A stretch of 64,000 nucleotides of DNA from Streptomyces uncialis (GTDB lineage Bacteria > Actinomycetota > Actinomycetes > Streptomycetales > Streptomycetaceae), in contig NZ_LFBV01000002.1 of assembly GCF_001905345.1 (NCBI RefSeq), positions 1,116,001 to 1,180,000 of the forward strand, given 5' to 3'. The notes below the pieces were generated by a model. That model ran no database searches. It saw nothing but the letters and a program-made list of their open reading frames with translations, and was not told the origin of the DNA. Every line of letters starts with the position of its first letter. Position 1 is the stretch's first letter. Below, in pieces: positions 33,254-42,433 of the stretch. The translations under genes and the position numbers were made by a program.

Positions 33254-34642
33254 ATGACAACACCTCCTGAACAGCTGCTTCCCGCCACCCGTCGCGCCTT
33301 GCTGCACCGCCTCGCGACCACCCAGAGCGAAGGCCGGGCGCCGTCGGTGGCCGCCGCCGTGGTGCGGGACGGCGAGATCGTCTGGGACGGCTCGCGTTCG
33401 GCGTCGGACGGCCAGGCGCCGGGTACGGACACCCAGTACCGGATCGGGTCGATCACCAAGACGTTCACCGCCGTGCTGATCCTGCGACTGCGTGACGAAG
33501 GTCTGCTGGACCTGGGGGACCCCCTGGAGAAGCACGTTCCAGGCACCGGAGCGGGTGAGGTGACCATCGCCCAGCTTCTCGCCCACGCCGGCGGCCTCGC
33601 CGCCGAGAGCCCCGGGCCCTGGTGGGAGCGCACCCCCGGGTCGTTGCGACCGCACCTCGCGGACATCCTGGGCGAGGAGCCGTTCCGTCATCCGTCCGGA
33701 CGGGTCCACCACTACTCGAACCTCGGATACGCCTTGCTGGGCACCGTGGTGGAACGACTGCGCGGCGCCTCCTGGGAGGACGTGCTGCGCCGTGAGGTCC
33801 TGGAGCCGCTCGCCCTGCACCGGACCGCCGCACAGCCCTCGGCGCCGTACGCGGAGGCTTGGGCGGTGCATCCCTGGGCCGATGTGCTGCTGCCCGAACC
33901 CGTCGAGGACTACGGGCTGATGGCGCCGGCCGGTCAGCTGTGGTCGACCACGGCCGACCTCGCCCGCTTCGCCGTGTTCCTGTCCCGGGGCGACGACCGG
34001 GTGCTGAGCGCGGAGTCGGTACGGGAGATGCGGACCCCGGCGGCGCCCTCCGCGACGCGGGACCTCGCGTCAGGAGCGTCGTACGGCCTGGGGACGCAGG
34101 TGCTGCATATCGAGGGGCGGACGTTCGTCGGGCACGGGGGATCGGTGCCCGGGTTCCTCGCGGCACTGCTCACCAGCGTCGACGACGATCTCACCGCGGT
34201 GGTCCTGGCCAACTGCACCTCCGGTCCCGCCGTGTTCGTGGCAGCCGTGGATCTCGTACGGATCGTGGCCGAGGCCGAACCCCGTCCTCCGCAGCCGTGG
34301 CGTCCGCTGCGCGAGGTGGATCAGGGACAACTGGAGCTGACCGGCCCCTGGTACTGGGGCCCGTCCCCCTACGCGCTGCGCCTCGCGGCGGAGGGCGGTC
34401 TCGTACTGGACTCGCTGACCGCGGCCGGACGCGGGTCCCCCTTCCTGGCTCAGGAGGACGGCACCTGGCTTGGCCTGGAGGGCTATTTCGCGGGTGAGGT
34501 CCTGCGGGCCGTACGGCGCCCCGACGGCTCGCCGAGTCATCTCGACATCGGGTCGTTCGTCTTCACCCGGGAGCCGTACGACGCGGGGGCGCCCGTGCCG
34601 GGCGGGGTGGACCCCGAAGGGTGGCGCGGGCTCAAGCAGTAG
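33254..34642 (+). CDS. Serine hydrolase, class C beta-lactamase / DD-peptidase fold
   Basis: 462 residues. The nucleophile is in SITK (GSITKTF, residue about 75), the YxN motif is YSN (HYSNLGY, about 158), and an HGG motif (HGGSVPG) lies near 297. A separate C-terminal domain of about 100 residues follows, as in many esterase-like members. No signal peptide, so a cytoplasmic esterase or amidase is as likely as a beta-lactamase. GGGAGG lies directly against the ATG, so the start may be leaderless or slightly downstream. Confidence 0.85.
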   Translation: MTTPPEQLLPATRRALLHRLATTQSEGRAPSVAAAVVRDGEIVWDGSRSASDGQAPGTDTQYRIGSITKTFTAVLILRLRDEGLLDLGDPLEKHVPGTGAGEVTIAQLLAHAGGLAAESPGPWWERTPGSLRPHLADILGEEPFRHPSGRVHHYSNLGYALLGTVVERLRGASWEDVLRREVLEPLALHRTAAQPSAPYAEAWAVHPWADVLLPEPVEDYGLMAPAGQLWSTTADLARFAVFLSRGDDRVLSAESVREMRTPAAPSATRDLASGASYGLGTQVLHIEGRTFVGHGGSVPGFLAALLTSVDDDLTAVVLANCTSGPAVFVAAVDLVRIVAEAEPRPPQPWRPLREVDQGQLELTGPWYWGPSPYALRLAAEGGLVLDSLTAAGRGSPFLAQEDGTWLGLEGYFAGEVLRAVRRPDGSPSHLDIGSFVFTREPYDAGAPVPGGVDPEGWRGLKQ

Positions 34643-34671
34643 CCGGCCTGTGCCCTCCCTCGGCCCGTCGC

Positions 34672-34705
34672 GCGGTGCGCTGTTCCACGTGAAACAGCGC
34701 ACCGC
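34672..34705. terminator. 34-bp palindrome with parS core between convergent genes
   Basis: Seventeen-base arms pair with a single mismatch around parS 34682-34695. It lies 30 bases after the serine hydrolase stop and 10 bases before the end of the leftward GNAT gene, so it looks like a shared terminator. Confidence 0.75.
34682..34695 (+). other. parS site (variant)
   Basis: GTTCCACGTGAAAC at the centre of the 34-bp palindrome. Confidence 0.85.
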
Positions 34706-34715
34706 CCGCGGTTGC

Positions 34716-35168
34716 TCAGAGGGCGAGCTTGAACCCGATGTGTGATGCCTGGAAGCCGAGCCGCTCATAGAAGCGATGGGCGTCTGCCCGGGTCGCATCG
34801 GAGGTGAGCTGAACCAGCCGGCAGCCCTGGCGGCGGGATTCCTCGACCGCCCATTCGATCAGCCGCGTTCCGAGCCCGCTGCCGCGCTCGTCGGCGTGGA
34901 CCCGGACGGCCTCGATCACCGAGCGTACGGCGCCCTTGCGGGACAGTCCGGGGATGACGGTGAGCTGAAGGGTGCCCACGACCCGGTCCGCGCGGACGGC
35001 CACCATCAGATGCTGGTTGGGGTCGTCGGCGAGCCGCTGATGGGCGGCAAGGTACGGCGTGAGGTCGTCCGGGGACTCCCGCTGGGCGCCGAGCGGGTCA
35101 TCGGCCAGCATGTCCACGATGGCCTGGATGTCGGCGGCACCGGCCGGACGTATGTCGAGGTCGTTCAT
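34716..35168 (-). CDS. GNAT-family N-acetyltransferase
   Basis: 150 residues, one GNAT domain. The acetyl-CoA loop is RGSGLGTRLIEWAV (Q/RxxGxG/A), and the C-terminal RFYERLGFQASHIGFKL pattern is typical. ATG 35168. Substrate unknown. The stretch upstream (35169-35364) has no gene. Confidence 0.85.
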   Translation of the reverse strand: MNDLDIRPAGAADIQAIVDMLADDPLGAQRESPDDLTPYLAAHQRLADDPNQHLMVAVRADRVVGTLQLTVIPGLSRKGAVRSVIEAVRVHADERGSGLGTRLIEWAVEESRRQGCRLVQLTSDATRADAHRFYERLGFQASHIGFKLAL

Positions 35169-35364
35169 GCGGCGAGCCTAGAACCTGTCGTACGGGGACC
35201 GGTTGGTGCCGTTGGCCGCGTGGGTGCAGGTGTCCCGGAGGCGCGGTCGGGCGCCCGGTGCGGGTGGGTGAGGCAGCTGGATGGTGGCGGCAGCTGGGTG
35301 GTGCGGGCCTGCGAGTGGGGAGGCGGGCGCGCGGGAGACCGGTGGGCGGGCGGCCGGGCCCGGG

Positions 35365-35829
35365 CTATACCGCTTCCGGGGTGCGGACGGCCTCCACCGC
35401 CCGGACCAGGGGCGCCAGCTCCGGGTTCTCGGCGGCGGTACCGAGTGCTTCCCGCAGGGCGTGGTCATGGGTGGGGCGGGCCTCGGCCAGCAGCGCGCTC
35501 CCCGCCTCGCTGACTTCGGTGTAGATGCCGCGCCGGTCCGTGGGGCACAGATAGCGGTTGAGCAGGCCCCGGTTCTCCAGCCGGGTCACCAGTCGGGTGG
35601 TGGCGCTCTGGCTGAGCACGACGGCCTCCGCTACCTGCTTCATCTGGAGATGCCCACCGGGGCCGTCGTACTGCCGGCTCAGCGTGTTCAGCAGCGAGTA
35701 CTCGCGCACGCTGAGGTCGTGTCCGGCCTGGAGCGCGTGCTCGATATGGGTCTCGATCCTGCCGTGCAGCAGGGAAAGCGCGCACCAGCCCTGGGCGAGG
35801 GCGGTCGGCGTGGGGTCCGTGACGTTCAT
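35365..35829 (-). CDS. MarR-family regulator
   Basis: 154 residues with the winged-helix of MarR (LSVREYSLLNTLSRQ, VAEAVVLSQSATTRLVTRLENRGLL, then wing CPTDRRGIYTEVSEAG). ATG 35829 is preferred to the open frame from 35916, which would run through the operator. It diverges from an MFS pump, a standard repressor-efflux arrangement. Confidence 0.87.
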   Translation of the reverse strand: MNVTDPTPTALAQGWCALSLLHGRIETHIEHALQAGHDLSVREYSLLNTLSRQYDGPGGHLQMKQVAEAVVLSQSATTRLVTRLENRGLLNRYLCPTDRRGIYTEVSEAGSALLAEARPTHDHALREALGTAAENPELAPLVRAVEAVRTPEAV

Positions 35830-35893
35830 GGCGGTGGTTTCTCCGTCCCGAGCGGCTGACCCCAGGATAGGGCAGCCATGCAATAGCCCGCGC

Positions 35894-35956
35894 TTGCAAA
35901 TATAACGCGTCTGCAATTAATGTGGACGCCTGTTAAGTGTGCCTGCAAGTAGTAGG
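35894..35956. promoter_or_regulatory. MarR/MFS divergent operator region
   Basis: AT-rich for this genome. TTGCA and TGCAA arms (35894-35898, 35912-35916) form a spaced inverted repeat, and a further CTGCAAG occurs at 35943. Probable MarR sites overlapping both promoters; exact -35/-10 boxes are not clear. Confidence 0.5.
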
Positions 35957-35972
35957 GAAGGTCGACGTTCTC

Positions 35973-37211
35973 ATGCCACTCGCGATTCTGGCCCTGGCCA
36001 TCGGGGCCTTCGGCATCGGCACCACCGAGTTCGTGATCCTCGGGCTGCTCCCCGAGGTCGCGGCCGACTACGGCGTCTCGATTCCCACCGCAGGCCATCT
36101 GGTGTCGGGATACGCCGTCGGGGTGCTGCTCGGCGCCCCGCTGATGACCGCGCTGGGCACCAAGATCCCCCGGAAGCGGATGTTGATGGCCCTGATGGGG
36201 CTGTTCATCGTGGGCAATCTGGTCTCGGCGCTGGCGCCCGTCTTCGGTCTGATGCTGACCGGACGCGTGATCGCCTCACTCACCCATGGGGCGTTCTTCG
36301 GCATCGGCGCGGTCGTCGCCGCGGAACTGGTCGCGCCGCACAAGAAGGCCGGGGCCATCGCGATGATGTTCACCGGGCTCACCCTCGCCAATGTGATCGG
36401 GGTGCCGCTCGGGACGTACATCGGGCAGACCGCCGGGTGGCGGGTGACGTTCGTGCTGGTCGCCGCGCTCGGCGTGGTGGGCCTTCTCGGTGTGGCGAAG
36501 CTCGTACCGGACCTGCCCCGGCCCGAAGGCGTACGACTGCGCCATGAGCTGACCGCACTGCGCGATCCTCAGGTACTGCTGGCCATGGCGATGACCGTGC
36601 TGGGCTTCGGCGGGGTCTTCGCGGCCATCACCTACATCGCTCCGATGATGACGGAGACCGCGGGATTCGCCGACTCCTCGGTGACCTGGCTGCTCGTGCT
36701 GTTCGGTGTCGGGATGGTCGGCGGCAATCTGGTCGGCGGCCGGTTCGCGGACCGGGCGCTGATGCCCATGCTCCTGGTGTCGCTGGGCGCCCTCGCCCTG
36801 GTGCTCGCCCTGTTCACCGTGACCGCGCACCACAAGGCCGCCGCCGCGGTGACCGTCACCCTGGTCGGCGCCCTCGGCTTCGCCACGGTGCCGCCGTTGC
36901 AGAAGCGGGTTCTCGACCATGCCCAGGGAGCGCCGACCCTCGCCTCCGCCGTCAACATCGGTGCCTTCAACCTCGGCAACGCCCTCGCGGCGTGGCTCGG
37001 CGGGCTGACGATCTCGGCGGGCCTCGGCTACACCTCACCGAACTGGGTGGGCGCCCTGCTCGCCCTGGCCGCGTTGGTCCTCGCGCTGGTGTCCGCCTTG
37101 CTGGAGCGGCGGACCGGCGCACCGAGCCGTACGGTGGCGGGTTCGGTCAGGGGGACGCCCGCAAGCGATGAGCCGGCCGATCCGGCGGCAAGGGCGGCCG
37201 TGCGGGGGTGA
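35973..37211 (+). CDS. MFS efflux transporter, AraJ/YdhP-like (DHA1)
   Basis: 412 residues and twelve helices. The opening MPLAILALAIGAFGIGTTEF and FVILGLLPEVAADYGVSIP are characteristic of the AraJ/chloramphenicol-type DHA1 subgroup, and GTKIPRKRMLM is loop 2-3. ATG 35973 follows AGGGAAGG by 11 bases. By its partnership with MarR it is an inducible drug or metabolite exporter. Confidence 0.88.
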   Translation: MPLAILALAIGAFGIGTTEFVILGLLPEVAADYGVSIPTAGHLVSGYAVGVLLGAPLMTALGTKIPRKRMLMALMGLFIVGNLVSALAPVFGLMLTGRVIASLTHGAFFGIGAVVAAELVAPHKKAGAIAMMFTGLTLANVIGVPLGTYIGQTAGWRVTFVLVAALGVVGLLGVAKLVPDLPRPEGVRLRHELTALRDPQVLLAMAMTVLGFGGVFAAITYIAPMMTETAGFADSSVTWLLVLFGVGMVGGNLVGGRFADRALMPMLLVSLGALALVLALFTVTAHHKAAAAVTVTLVGALGFATVPPLQKRVLDHAQGAPTLASAVNIGAFNLGNALAAWLGGLTISAGLGYTSPNWVGALLALAALVLALVSALLERRTGAPSRTVAGSVRGTPASDEPADPAARAAVRG

Positions 37212-37268
37212 ACGCGTGATCTCGCGATCGGTCCGCCGACATGGGCGGTCCGTCTGGTGAGGTGCCTC

Positions 37269-37304
37269 AGCCGCCCGGTCGGCGGATGTGCCGACCGGGC
37301 GGCT
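37269..37304. terminator. Bidirectional terminator
   Basis: 15-bp perfect stem (37269-37283 with 37290-37304) around a 6-base loop, between the converging MFS and GNAT genes. No parS is involved. Confidence 0.8.
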
Positions 37305-37324
37305 CAGGCAGATGCCGGGGGCTG

Positions 37325-38200
37325 TCAGGCGGCCGCTACGGTCACCGGGGCGAACCGCCGGGTCCAGTCGCCGGGCAACGCCGCGAGACCATAGGTCATC
37401 ACGGCATTGCTGAACGCCAGGGTGAGCCCCTGCGCACGGAGCCAGGCCAGCAGTTCCTCGTGCCGTACGTCCACATCGATACGCAGCGGTCGTGCCGCGC
37501 CCGCCGCGAGTGAGGTGATGAGGGCCTGGGCGGTTTCCGTGTCACGGGCGATCAGGGGGCCGATGACGTCGGTGTCGGTGTTGGGCCAGATGCCCGCGTA
37601 CCCGATGATCCGGCCGTTGTCCTCGGCCACCCGGAGCCGGTCCGTGAACGCGGGAAGGCGCGCGACCACATGCGTACGGTCCGACCCGAACACCTCACCG
37701 TCGAGCCGCAGGATCGTCGACAGATCCTCGCCCGTGGCCGGCCGGGTGCGCACACGGGGGGGCGGCCCGGCGGCGACGAAGGTGCCTCGCACGGTGTTGA
37801 CCTGGCCCACCGAGGTGAAGCCCAACTCCTCGTAGAGCGGCTGCCCGTTCGCGGTGGCGTGCAAGGTGAGTGGTGTCGACCCCGCCTCCTCCAGGACGTA
37901 GCGCATCAGACGGCGTCCCAGCCCCCGGCGGCTGTAGCGCTCCGCGACGAGGACCATGCCGATCGCCTGGAGGTCGGGGCGGCCGGGAGGGCCGTACGAC
38001 GTCACCACGCAGGCGCCGGCGAGGCCTTCGCCATCGGGGGCGTCGATGCCGTACCCCCTGCCTGCTGTCAGGAGGTGTCCCCACTTGTGGTCTTCCCGCG
38101 GCCAGTCGCGGTCTTGTGAGAGGTCGGAGCAGAGCGTGGTGTCCCTGGGGGTCAGTCGGCGGACGGGGAGCGCGGAGAGGGAAAGGGAAGGTGTCGACAC
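37325..38200 (-). CDS. Two-domain GNAT acetyltransferase
   Basis: 291 residues. The N-terminal GNAT has the acetyl-CoA loop RYSRRGLGRRLMRYVL near residue 88 and ends with PLYEELGFTSVGQV. A second, diverged GNAT-like domain of the Acetyltransf_18 type fills residues about 150-280. GTG 38200. Substrate unknown. Confidence 0.82.
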   Translation of the reverse strand: MSTPSLSLSALPVRRLTPRDTTLCSDLSQDRDWPREDHKWGHLLTAGRGYGIDAPDGEGLAGACVVTSYGPPGRPDLQAIGMVLVAERYSRRGLGRRLMRYVLEEAGSTPLTLHATANGQPLYEELGFTSVGQVNTVRGTFVAAGPPPRVRTRPATGEDLSTILRLDGEVFGSDRTHVVARLPAFTDRLRVAEDNGRIIGYAGIWPNTDTDVIGPLIARDTETAQALITSLAAGAARPLRIDVDVRHEELLAWLRAQGLTLAFSNAVMTYGLAALPGDWTRRFAPVTVAAA

Positions 38201-38978
38201 GCTGGTCAGGCTGTCTGACGTACCCCCCTGGCGTCCACCGCTTTGGCGGCACTCGCCCGGAACTTTCGGCCACTGCGGTGAGTCCCGGGCTCTGAAGGCG
38301 TGCGGCGCGGCAGGGGCAAGGTACCTGCGCAGGGCGTGGTTTCACGTGAAACGTGACGCACGAACGGACGGGGGCAGGTGTCCGATGCGGGGGTGCCGGG
38401 GGTGAGGGTGCTCACGGTCCGTATCCGTTTCAGGTGCTGAATCCCGGTCAGGAGTGCTCTGGAGCCGTGGCGCTGAGGGGTTCCGAGGGAACTCAAGCCG
38501 CTTTTCCGGGCGGCTCGGAGCGAATGCGGGAGATACGGACTGTCGATATCTGATGGGTAGGAACAGGTGCGGGTTGCCTGTTCGGGGAAGGAATTCATTT
38601 ACCGTGCGAGAGGGAATTCCGTTGACGTGCGGGGTACTTGTGCGTTCGGCCGCTACCGGTATCGTCGACTCCGGATCGTGTTCGACGGACCGCGCTCCGT
38701 TGCGTCACCGGGGGGAGCGGGGCGGGGCAGCTTAGCCGCAGCAGGGGACCGGCGTCCCGTACTTCACGCTTTGCGCCCATACGGAAATCCTTGGGTGGGA
38801 AGCTGCTATGTGATGACTGCGGCCAATGTCACACTTTGGCCCAACTCGTCCGGCCTGGTAGGGAACCACGGTTCAATGAGCACGGCGTGGACCGATGGGC
38901 ACAGTACGGGGACAGCGGCGACTTCCGATCAGAGAAGTACGCGGATCGACCGAAAGATGCTTGAGGCGAGGCAGAGAA
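38201..38978. promoter_or_regulatory. Long non-coding region upstream of the flavohaemoglobin gene
   Basis: 778 bases with no supportable gene. It contains a perfect parS (38339), an inverted repeat with GGAATTC (38590-38596) and GAATTCC (38614-38620), and, on the right arm, GAAT-N14-GGGTAC (38614-38637), which fits the degenerate sigma-B type consensus GNNT-N14-16-GGGTAY. A GAGGCGAGG ribosome-binding site lies just before 38979. Confidence 0.45.
38339..38352. other. parS site, perfect consensus
   Basis: GTTTCACGTGAAAC in non-coding DNA, 139 bases upstream of the two-domain GNAT gene. Confidence 0.92.
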
Positions 38979-40586
38979 ATGGATGCTCCGACCACCATGT
39001 CGGCCAATGGCACTTCCGGTGAGGACGACGACGAGCCGGGAGGCGGTTGGTTCTCGTCACGAACGCCCCCTGAGCCGGTGTCCGAGGAGGTCCCGGCCTC
39101 GGAGCGGCCCCGTATCGCCGCGCTCCGACCGGTCGGCAGAGGCGCCCGTCCCGTACCTCCATCCGGCCGTCCCGTACCGGAACCCGTACCGGAACCGGCG
39201 GACGAGCCTGGGTCCGGTCAGGCGTCCGATCCGGTGGTGGACCCGGGGCCGGTCCCCGCGACGGAGCCGGACCGTGCGCGAATAGCCATCGGTTCCGCCG
39301 CCGCTCCGGCCGCTCCGGATCTGTTCGCCACCCTCAAGCCCGTCCCCGCACCGATGCCACCGTCCCGCGTCGGACGGGACCGGCTCGGGCCCGCCGGTGG
39401 GTCCGGAGACCTCGGGGCCCCCGGGGAAACCGGCCCGGCCGGACCCACGGGTCCGGCGGACGCCGTCCCGCCCTCCCCCGACGCCGTGCACGTCCGTCGG
39501 ACCATGGAGGAGATCGAGCCGATCGCCGACAAGGTCACCTCGTACTTCTACGCACTGCTCTTCCTCCGGCACCCGGATCTGCGGTCCTTGTTCCCCGCGG
39601 CGATGGACACCCAGCGGGACCGGATCCTCAAGGCGCTGCTGACCGCCGCCGAGCACATCGACAACACCGATGTCCTGGTGGAGTACCTCCAGAACCTCGG
39701 GCGCGGGCATCGCAAGTACGGCACCCGCCCCGAGCACTACCCGGCGGTCGGTGAGGCGCTGATCGGCGCGCTGTCGAGCCATGCGACCGACTCGTGGGGC
39801 GAGGAGTGCCAGGCGGCCTGGGTCCGTACCTATACGACGATCTCGCAGATCATGATCGACGCGGCTGCCGCCGACGAACTGCGCGCGCCCGCCTGGTGGT
39901 ACGCCGAGGTGGTGGCGCACGAGCTGCGGACCCCGGACATCGCTGTCATCACCGTCCGCCCCGATCAGCCCTATCCCTTCCTGGCGGGCCAGTACGCCGG
40001 TGTGGAGACGCCCTGGTGGCCCCGGGTCTGGCGGCACTACTCCTTCGCGTCGGCCCCACGCGCCGACGGGCTGCTGTCCTTCCATGTGAAGGCCGTCCCG
40101 GCGGGCTGGGTCTCCAACGCCCTGGTGCACCGGGCACGTCCGGGCGATGTGCTGAGACTGGGTCCGCCCACCGGGTCGATGACCGTCGACCACACCACCC
40201 GCAGCGGGCTGCTGTGCGTGGGCGGGGGAACCGGGATCGCGCCGATCAAGGCCCTGGTCGAGGATGTCGCCGAGCACGGGGCCCGCCGGTCCGTCGAGGT
40301 CTTCTACGGAGCCCGCACCGATATCGATCTCTATGACATCGACACCATGCTGAGGCTCCAGCAGGCGCACCCCTGGCTCTCGGTCCGTCCCTTCATCGAC
40401 GCCGAGGCGCACCGTCAGCTTCCCGACGCGGTCAGGGAGTTCGGTCCCTGGTACGAGTACGACGCCTATTTGTCCGGACCGCCGGGGATGATCCGCAGCG
40501 GTGTCCACGCGCTGCGGGACACCGGGGTCCCGGTCAGCCGCATACGGCACGACTCCGTGGAGGAACTGGTCGCGGCGGGCTCCTGA
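38979..40586 (+). CDS. Flavohaemoglobin-like protein with long disordered N-terminus
   Basis: 535 residues. Residues 1-165 are Pro/Gly/Glu-rich and almost certainly unfolded. A globin domain (about 165-300) holds the probable proximal His in LGRGHRKYGTRPEHYP. A ferredoxin-reductase-like FAD domain follows (RHYSFAS, with the R-x-Y-S flavin motif) and an NAD(P) domain with GGGTGIAPIKALV. Ordinary Hmp is about 400 residues, so the extension is extra. Enzymes of this architecture use NAD(P)H and O2 to oxidise NO to nitrate. ATG 38979 has GAGGCGAGG upstream. Stress induction fits the sigma-B-like motif in the leader. Confidence 0.87.
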   Translation: MDAPTTMSANGTSGEDDDEPGGGWFSSRTPPEPVSEEVPASERPRIAALRPVGRGARPVPPSGRPVPEPVPEPADEPGSGQASDPVVDPGPVPATEPDRARIAIGSAAAPAAPDLFATLKPVPAPMPPSRVGRDRLGPAGGSGDLGAPGETGPAGPTGPADAVPPSPDAVHVRRTMEEIEPIADKVTSYFYALLFLRHPDLRSLFPAAMDTQRDRILKALLTAAEHIDNTDVLVEYLQNLGRGHRKYGTRPEHYPAVGEALIGALSSHATDSWGEECQAAWVRTYTTISQIMIDAAAADELRAPAWWYAEVVAHELRTPDIAVITVRPDQPYPFLAGQYAGVETPWWPRVWRHYSFASAPRADGLLSFHVKAVPAGWVSNALVHRARPGDVLRLGPPTGSMTVDHTTRSGLLCVGGGTGIAPIKALVEDVAEHGARRSVEVFYGARTDIDLYDIDTMLRLQQAHPWLSVRPFIDAEAHRQLPDAVREFGPWYEYDAYLSGPPGMIRSGVHALRDTGVPVSRIRHDSVEELVAAGS

Positions 40587-40715
40587 GGCGGGCTCCTGAA
40601 CCGACCGCGCCAAGCCGTCCCGTCCCTCGGCCCCGGCCCCGGACCCGACGCCAAGCCCCGACGCGACCTCGGAGCGGGCCCCGCGCCGACGCGAGTCCGG
40701 CCCCGGTAGCGCAGC

Positions 40716-41198
40716 TCAGGCCAGGTCAGGTGCGTGCATGGCGCGTACGCCTTCGATGTTGCCGTCCAGGTAGTGCCGTAGCGACAGCGGTACGAGATGC
40801 ACCGAGGCGATCCCGACCCGGGTGAACGGCACCCGTACGATCTCGTACTCCCCGCAGGGCTCGTCGATCTCGGGGCCGTGCCGCAGGGAGACGTCCATCG
40901 ACGCCAGTCGGCAGACGAAGAAGTGCTGCACCTTCACTCCGGTCGCGCCGCCGTCCTCGCCGATGTGCTCGACGGTGTCCACGAAGCAGGGGACGACATC
41001 GGTGATCTTGGCGCCGAGCTCCTCATGGACCTCGCGGTGCAGGGCGTCGACGACGGTGGCATCGCTGGTTTCCACCCCGCCACCGGGGGTGAGCCAGTAC
41101 GGGTCGACCCCGGGCTTGGTCCGCTTGATCAGGACCAGGTCGTCGCCGTCGAGCAGGATGGCGCGGGCGGTGCGTTTGACCACGGGGCGGACCTTCAT
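40716..41198 (-). CDS. Nudix hydrolase
   Basis: 160 residues. The Nudix box is present as GGGVETSDA...HREVHEELGA: the REVxEELG metal-binding half is intact, but the first Glu of GX5E is Asp or Ala and the spacing is one residue long. This form occurs in some actinomycete Nudix proteins and may affect substrate rather than activity. ATG 41198 lies 22 bases from a parS; the frame open to 41249 would run through it. Substrate unknown. Confidence 0.82.
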   Translation of the reverse strand: MKVRPVVKRTARAILLDGDDLVLIKRTKPGVDPYWLTPGGGVETSDATVVDALHREVHEELGAKITDVVPCFVDTVEHIGEDGGATGVKVQHFFVCRLASMDVSLRHGPEIDEPCGEYEIVRVPFTRVGIASVHLVPLSLRHYLDGNIEGVRAMHAPDLA

Positions 41199-41219
41199 GG
41201 GGGAAATGTGGCCCGGCTG

Positions 41220-41233
41220 GTTCCACGTGAAAC
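41220..41233 (+). other. parS site (variant)
   Basis: GTTCCACGTGAAAC between the Nudix gene start and the end of the LysR gene. Confidence 0.85.
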
Positions 41234-41264
41234 ATCGCATGCCGATCACGGTGTCCCGACCCGC

Positions 41265-42170
41265 TCAGTCCCAGCCTGTTCCAGCTCGCAGCAGCCACTC
41301 ATGGGCCCGGGCGATATGCGGCATGGACAGGGTCCCCGTGCGCACCACCAGGAAGTAGGTGCGCAGGGGCGGTACCGCAGGTTCCAGCAGGGCGACCACC
41401 TCTCCACGGGCCAGCGCCGGGGCGGTGAGATAGCGAGGTACGACCGCGAGGCCGGCCCCCGCCCGGGCGCAGGACAGAACGGCCCGCAGATCGGGGACCA
41501 CCACCGTGCCCGAGGCGGCCGGGACCGCGTCGAAGACGGTGGCCCAGTAGCGGGTCACGAAGGGCAGGGACTCATGGACCTCGACCACGGGCAGGTGCGC
41601 CAAGGCCTGGACGCCCTTGCGGCGCAGCCGGCCGGGGCCGAGCCGGGCGGCCCAGCGGGGAGCCGCGATCAGTACATGCTCCTCGTCGCACAGCGCCGTC
41701 GCGGTGAGCAGGCTGCCGCGCGGCCGGGCTGTCGAGATGGCCAGATCGTGGTGCCCGGCGGCGAGACCCTCCAGGGAGTCCTCGGCGGTGCCGAAGGAGG
41801 CGCGTAGCGCGAAGCTCCGGCCGTCCTGTCCGGTCATGGTGGCCAGCGAGGGGAGTGCGCGCTCGGCGGTGAACTCGGGCGGGCCCGCGAGATGGAGGGT
41901 CCGGGGTGTGTACTCCCCGTCCAGCCCTGTCTCGGCGATCTCGGCCAGGGCGTCGAGATGGGGGGCGGCCTTGTGGGCCAGTTCGTCACCGATGGACGTG
42001 GGGGTGACACCGCGCGCCTGGCGCAGGAACAGGGGTCGGCCGAGCTGGCGTTCCAGCGTCCGGATCTGTGAGGTGACGGCGGGCTGCGAGAGTCCGAGCA
42101 GGGCGGCGGCCCGGGTGAAGGAACCCGCCCGGTGCACGGTCACGAAGGTGCGCAGCAGAGCCAGGTCCAT
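41265..42170 (-). CDS. LysR-family transcriptional regulator
   Basis: 301 residues. N-terminal HTH MDLALLRTFVTVHRAGSFTRAAALLGLSQPAVTSQIRTLE, and a type 2 periplasmic-binding effector domain follows. ATG 42170 has GGAGGAGG upstream. An AT-rich stretch (CTATAAATATGTCGATAGG, about 42212-42230) before it is its likely promoter and autoregulatory site. Both neighbours lie on the same strand, so there is no divergent target to name. Confidence 0.88.
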   Translation of the reverse strand: MDLALLRTFVTVHRAGSFTRAAALLGLSQPAVTSQIRTLERQLGRPLFLRQARGVTPTSIGDELAHKAAPHLDALAEIAETGLDGEYTPRTLHLAGPPEFTAERALPSLATMTGQDGRSFALRASFGTAEDSLEGLAAGHHDLAISTARPRGSLLTATALCDEEHVLIAAPRWAARLGPGRLRRKGVQALAHLPVVEVHESLPFVTRYWATVFDAVPAASGTVVVPDLRAVLSCARAGAGLAVVPRYLTAPALARGEVVALLEPAVPPLRTYFLVVRTGTLSMPHIARAHEWLLRAGTGWD

Positions 42171-42433
42171 CGTGCGCCTCCTCCGGTCCCCGTGGTGATC
42201 GGACGGCCCACTATAAATATGTCGATAGGTCGCTGTCGCTACGGTGATTGGACACCGACACAGGGTCAACTAGCCTTGGTCGCGCGGTTCTTCGCGCGTT
42301 GAACCGCGACCGGCGGTCCGAGCCACGAGGGGGGAGGCTCGGGCCGTCCGCTCCGTCCAGGGCCCTACGGACGTACGTGTATGAGGCGCGGCGCGGGCCC
42401 GGCGCCGTCGCGCCGGGCCAGGGAACGCAGCTG

